Below, piece after piece: positions 62,579-64,000 of a DNA stretch of 64,000 bases (within the stretch, counting starts at the first letter, position 1; every line of letters begins with the position of its first letter). Both the position numbers and the translations under genes were made by a program. The notes under the pieces were generated by a model. That model was given only the letters and a program-made list of their open reading frames with translations, searched no databases and was not told the DNA's origin. Location of the stretch: contig NZ_JAGGMO010000003.1 of NCBI RefSeq assembly GCF_017875395.1, positions 124,001 through 188,000 of the forward strand, read 5' to 3'. This DNA comes from Methanococcus voltae (GTDB taxonomy: Archaea; AGJL01; Methanococci; Methanococcales; Methanococcaceae).

Positions 62579-64000
62579 TTATCTTTTTGCGTATTCAATT
62601 AATGGTTTTCCGTTTCTTCTTTCAGATCTAAAAGCATCAACAATTCTTTTTGCAGTACCTTCATCTGCAGAAATGAATGAGAAATTTCTGTAAACGTTTA
62701 CTTCAGTGATATTTTCTTTTGAAACGTCAGATTTTTCAGTAACTTTTCTAAGTAATCTTCTTGTGTCCATGTTATCGATTGAACCTAAAGCTACAAATAA
62801 TCTTGAACCGCCATCGTTACTTCTTCTTCTATTATCTCTTCTATCTCTGTCGTTTCTGTCGCTTCTATCATTTCTGTCGCTTCTTCTACCGTCTCTTCTA
62901 TCTCTGTCGCCCCTATCATTTCTGTCGCTTCTTCTACCGTCTCTTCTATCCCTATCGTTTCTATCATTTCCTCTTCTAGCACCGTACTCGCCGATTCTTC
63001 CGTAGGATTTTCTATTGAGTTCTTCCTTAAATAATTGTGAGATTAATTTATCAATGATTATTTTGGAATCTGCTAAATCTACTAACTCATCCACAATTTC
63101 TAAGTTCTCAAATTCATAATTTTCTAAATCATCAGCATTTTCAGCATTTTCAGCATTTTCTGCCTGAATTATCTGCTTTAATTTTTCAATTATGTTATTT
63201 TTAGTTAATTCAACGATTTCTGTTACATCAGGTATTTTTTCCTTTTTAGCGTCAGATTTTGAGATTTTCATAATGTATTTAAATCTTCTAAATTCTCTTG
63301 GTTCTACGAAAGTTATTGCAGTACCTTTATTTCCTGCTCTTCCGGTTCTACCAATTCTGTGTACGTAAGCTTCAGGATTTTGAGGGATATCGTAGTTGAT
63401 AACGTGTGTAAGTTCGTTAATGTCGATACCTCTTGCTGCAACGTCTGTAGCAATCATTATGTCAATTTTATGGCTTTTGAATCTTGAAAGAGCCAATTCT
63501 CTTTGCTTTTGGTTCATGTCCCCATGTAAAGCTTCTGAAGAGTAATTTTCATCATTTAATCTTCTCATTAATTGGTCAACGTCTGCTTTTGTTTTACAGA
63601 ATACTAAACCATAGAAGCCAGGTTCTTTGTCGATTATTCTTCTTAATAATTCAAATTTATCATGTTCTTTAACTTCATAATAGATTTGTTCAGTTAATTC
63701 GGTTGTTAAAGCCTTACTTTTAACTTTAATTGTTTCATATTCTCCCATGTGAAGTTCTACGAGTTCCATGATACTTTTAGGAAGTGTTGCTGAGAAAAGT
63801 AATTTTCTACAGTCTGGTTTACATTTACTCATAATTTCTTCAACATCGTCGATAAAACCTAAATTGAGCATTTCGTCAGCTTCGTCGAGTACTAAAAAGT
63901 CAATATCGTTCAACTTAAGTGTTCTTCTACCTAAGTGGTCGATTACTCTTCCCGGGGTACCAATTACTATGTCAACGCCATTTCTCAACTTGTTTATTTG
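62579..64000 (-). CDS. DEAD-box RNA helicase, N-terminus cut by window end
   Basis: The frame is open to position 64000. Helicase motifs present: TPGRVIDHL (Ib), LDEADEML (II), SATLP (III), the HGDM region, TDVAARGIDI (V) and HRIGRTGRAG (VI). After the core come an acidic stretch with AEN repeats, an Arg/Asp-rich linker (repeats of RNDRDRRDGRRSD) and a DbpA-like RNA-binding end (SRLFVALGSIDNMDTRRLLR). This is the CsdA/DeaD layout found in cold-response and ribosome-assembly helicases. Confidence 0.92.
   Translation of the reverse strand, partial: QINKLRNGVDIVIGTPGRVIDHLGRRTLKLNDIDFLVLDEADEMLNLGFIDDVEEIMSKCKPDCRKLLFSATLPKSIMELVELHMGEYETIKVKSKALTTELTEQIYYEVKEHDKFELLRRIIDKEPGFYGLVFCKTKADVDQLMRRLNDENYSSEALHGDMNQKQRELALSRFKSHKIDIMIATDVAARGIDINELTHVINYDIPQNPEAYVHRIGRTGRAGNKGTAITFVEPREFRRFKYIMKISKSDAKKEKIPDVTEIVELTKNNIIEKLKQIIQAENAENAENADDLENYEFENLEIVDELVDLADSKIIIDKLISQLFKEELNRKSYGRIGEYGARRGNDRNDRDRRDGRRSDRNDRGDRDRRDGRRSDRNDRSDRNDRDRRDNRRRSNDGGSRLFVALGSIDNMDTRRLLRKVTEKSDVSKENITEVNVYRNFSFISADEGTAKRIVDAFRSERRNGKPLIEYAKR

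Noticed and set aside
62706-63005. Plus-strand Leu/Ser-rich frames opposite the helicase tail
   Set aside because: They mirror the Arg/Asp-rich repeat of the real DEAD-box gene on the other strand.

Overview
The window is an AT-rich archaeal chromosome segment from a methanogen of the genus Methanococcus, most like M. voltae. The evidence is genes for coenzyme M (comB), F420 (cofC), F430 (cfbA), methanofuran C1 transfer (ftr), Alba, archaeal-type AspRS, RPA-like proteins and Get3. Genus-level placement is inferred from gene content and composition, not from a database search.

Positions 1-10953 are host DNA: two tandem MATE exporters, cfbA, a Get3/ArsA ATPase, a DUF116 protein divergent from comB, a sodium:solute symporter next to a phenylacetate-CoA ligase (probably an aryl-acid uptake and activation pair), a Bax-inhibitor-like membrane protein and tRNA-Leu(UAA).

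Positions 10954-38349 are an integrated virus or plasmid-like element. It is bounded by a perfect 283-bp direct repeat that begins in the anticodon arm of tRNA-Leu. Excision would give a 27,113-bp circle. The element has four blocks. (a) A leftward early operon (17172 to 11372) encodes two tiny AbrB/DUF2080-like proteins, a tyrosine integrase and a primase-helicase fusion. (b) A rightward regulatory block (17389-19866) holds winged-helix proteins and small proteins. A roughly 1.2 kb dyad-rich non-coding stretch follows and may be the replication origin. (c) A rightward accessory cassette (21052-25537) encodes a membrane protein, an SMC/Rad50-like ATPase with a zinc hook, a small winged-helix-like protein and a 532-aa partner. 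A serine recombinase convergently overlaps its end. (d) A leftward late operon (37.7 to 26.4 kb) encodes a HerA/FtsK-like ATPase, small hydrophobic proteins, two large signal-peptide plus C-terminal-anchor proteins and several small membrane proteins. The absence of capsid, terminase and tail genes together with many hydrophobic structural candidates fits a membrane-containing, spindle-like virus. From memory, M. voltae A3 releases a virus-like particle with about 23 kb of circular DNA, and this element is a plausible relative.

Positions 38350-64000 return to host DNA. They hold two related surface proteins with an S-layer-like C-terminal domain (one with four internal repeats), argC, cofC, a metallo-beta-lactamase-fold protein with birA, a three-gene OB-fold/RPA operon, purT, aspS, a PAC2 protein, a RIO-like kinase, alba, hisS, a DUF59 protein, ftr, a divergent adenylate-forming enzyme and a DEAD-box helicase cut by the window end.

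The best candidate for an undescribed system is the ATPase cassette at 21-25.5 kb. Its layout resembles SMC/ABC-ATPase conflict systems (Lamassu, ABC three-component), but its partners are unfamiliar.
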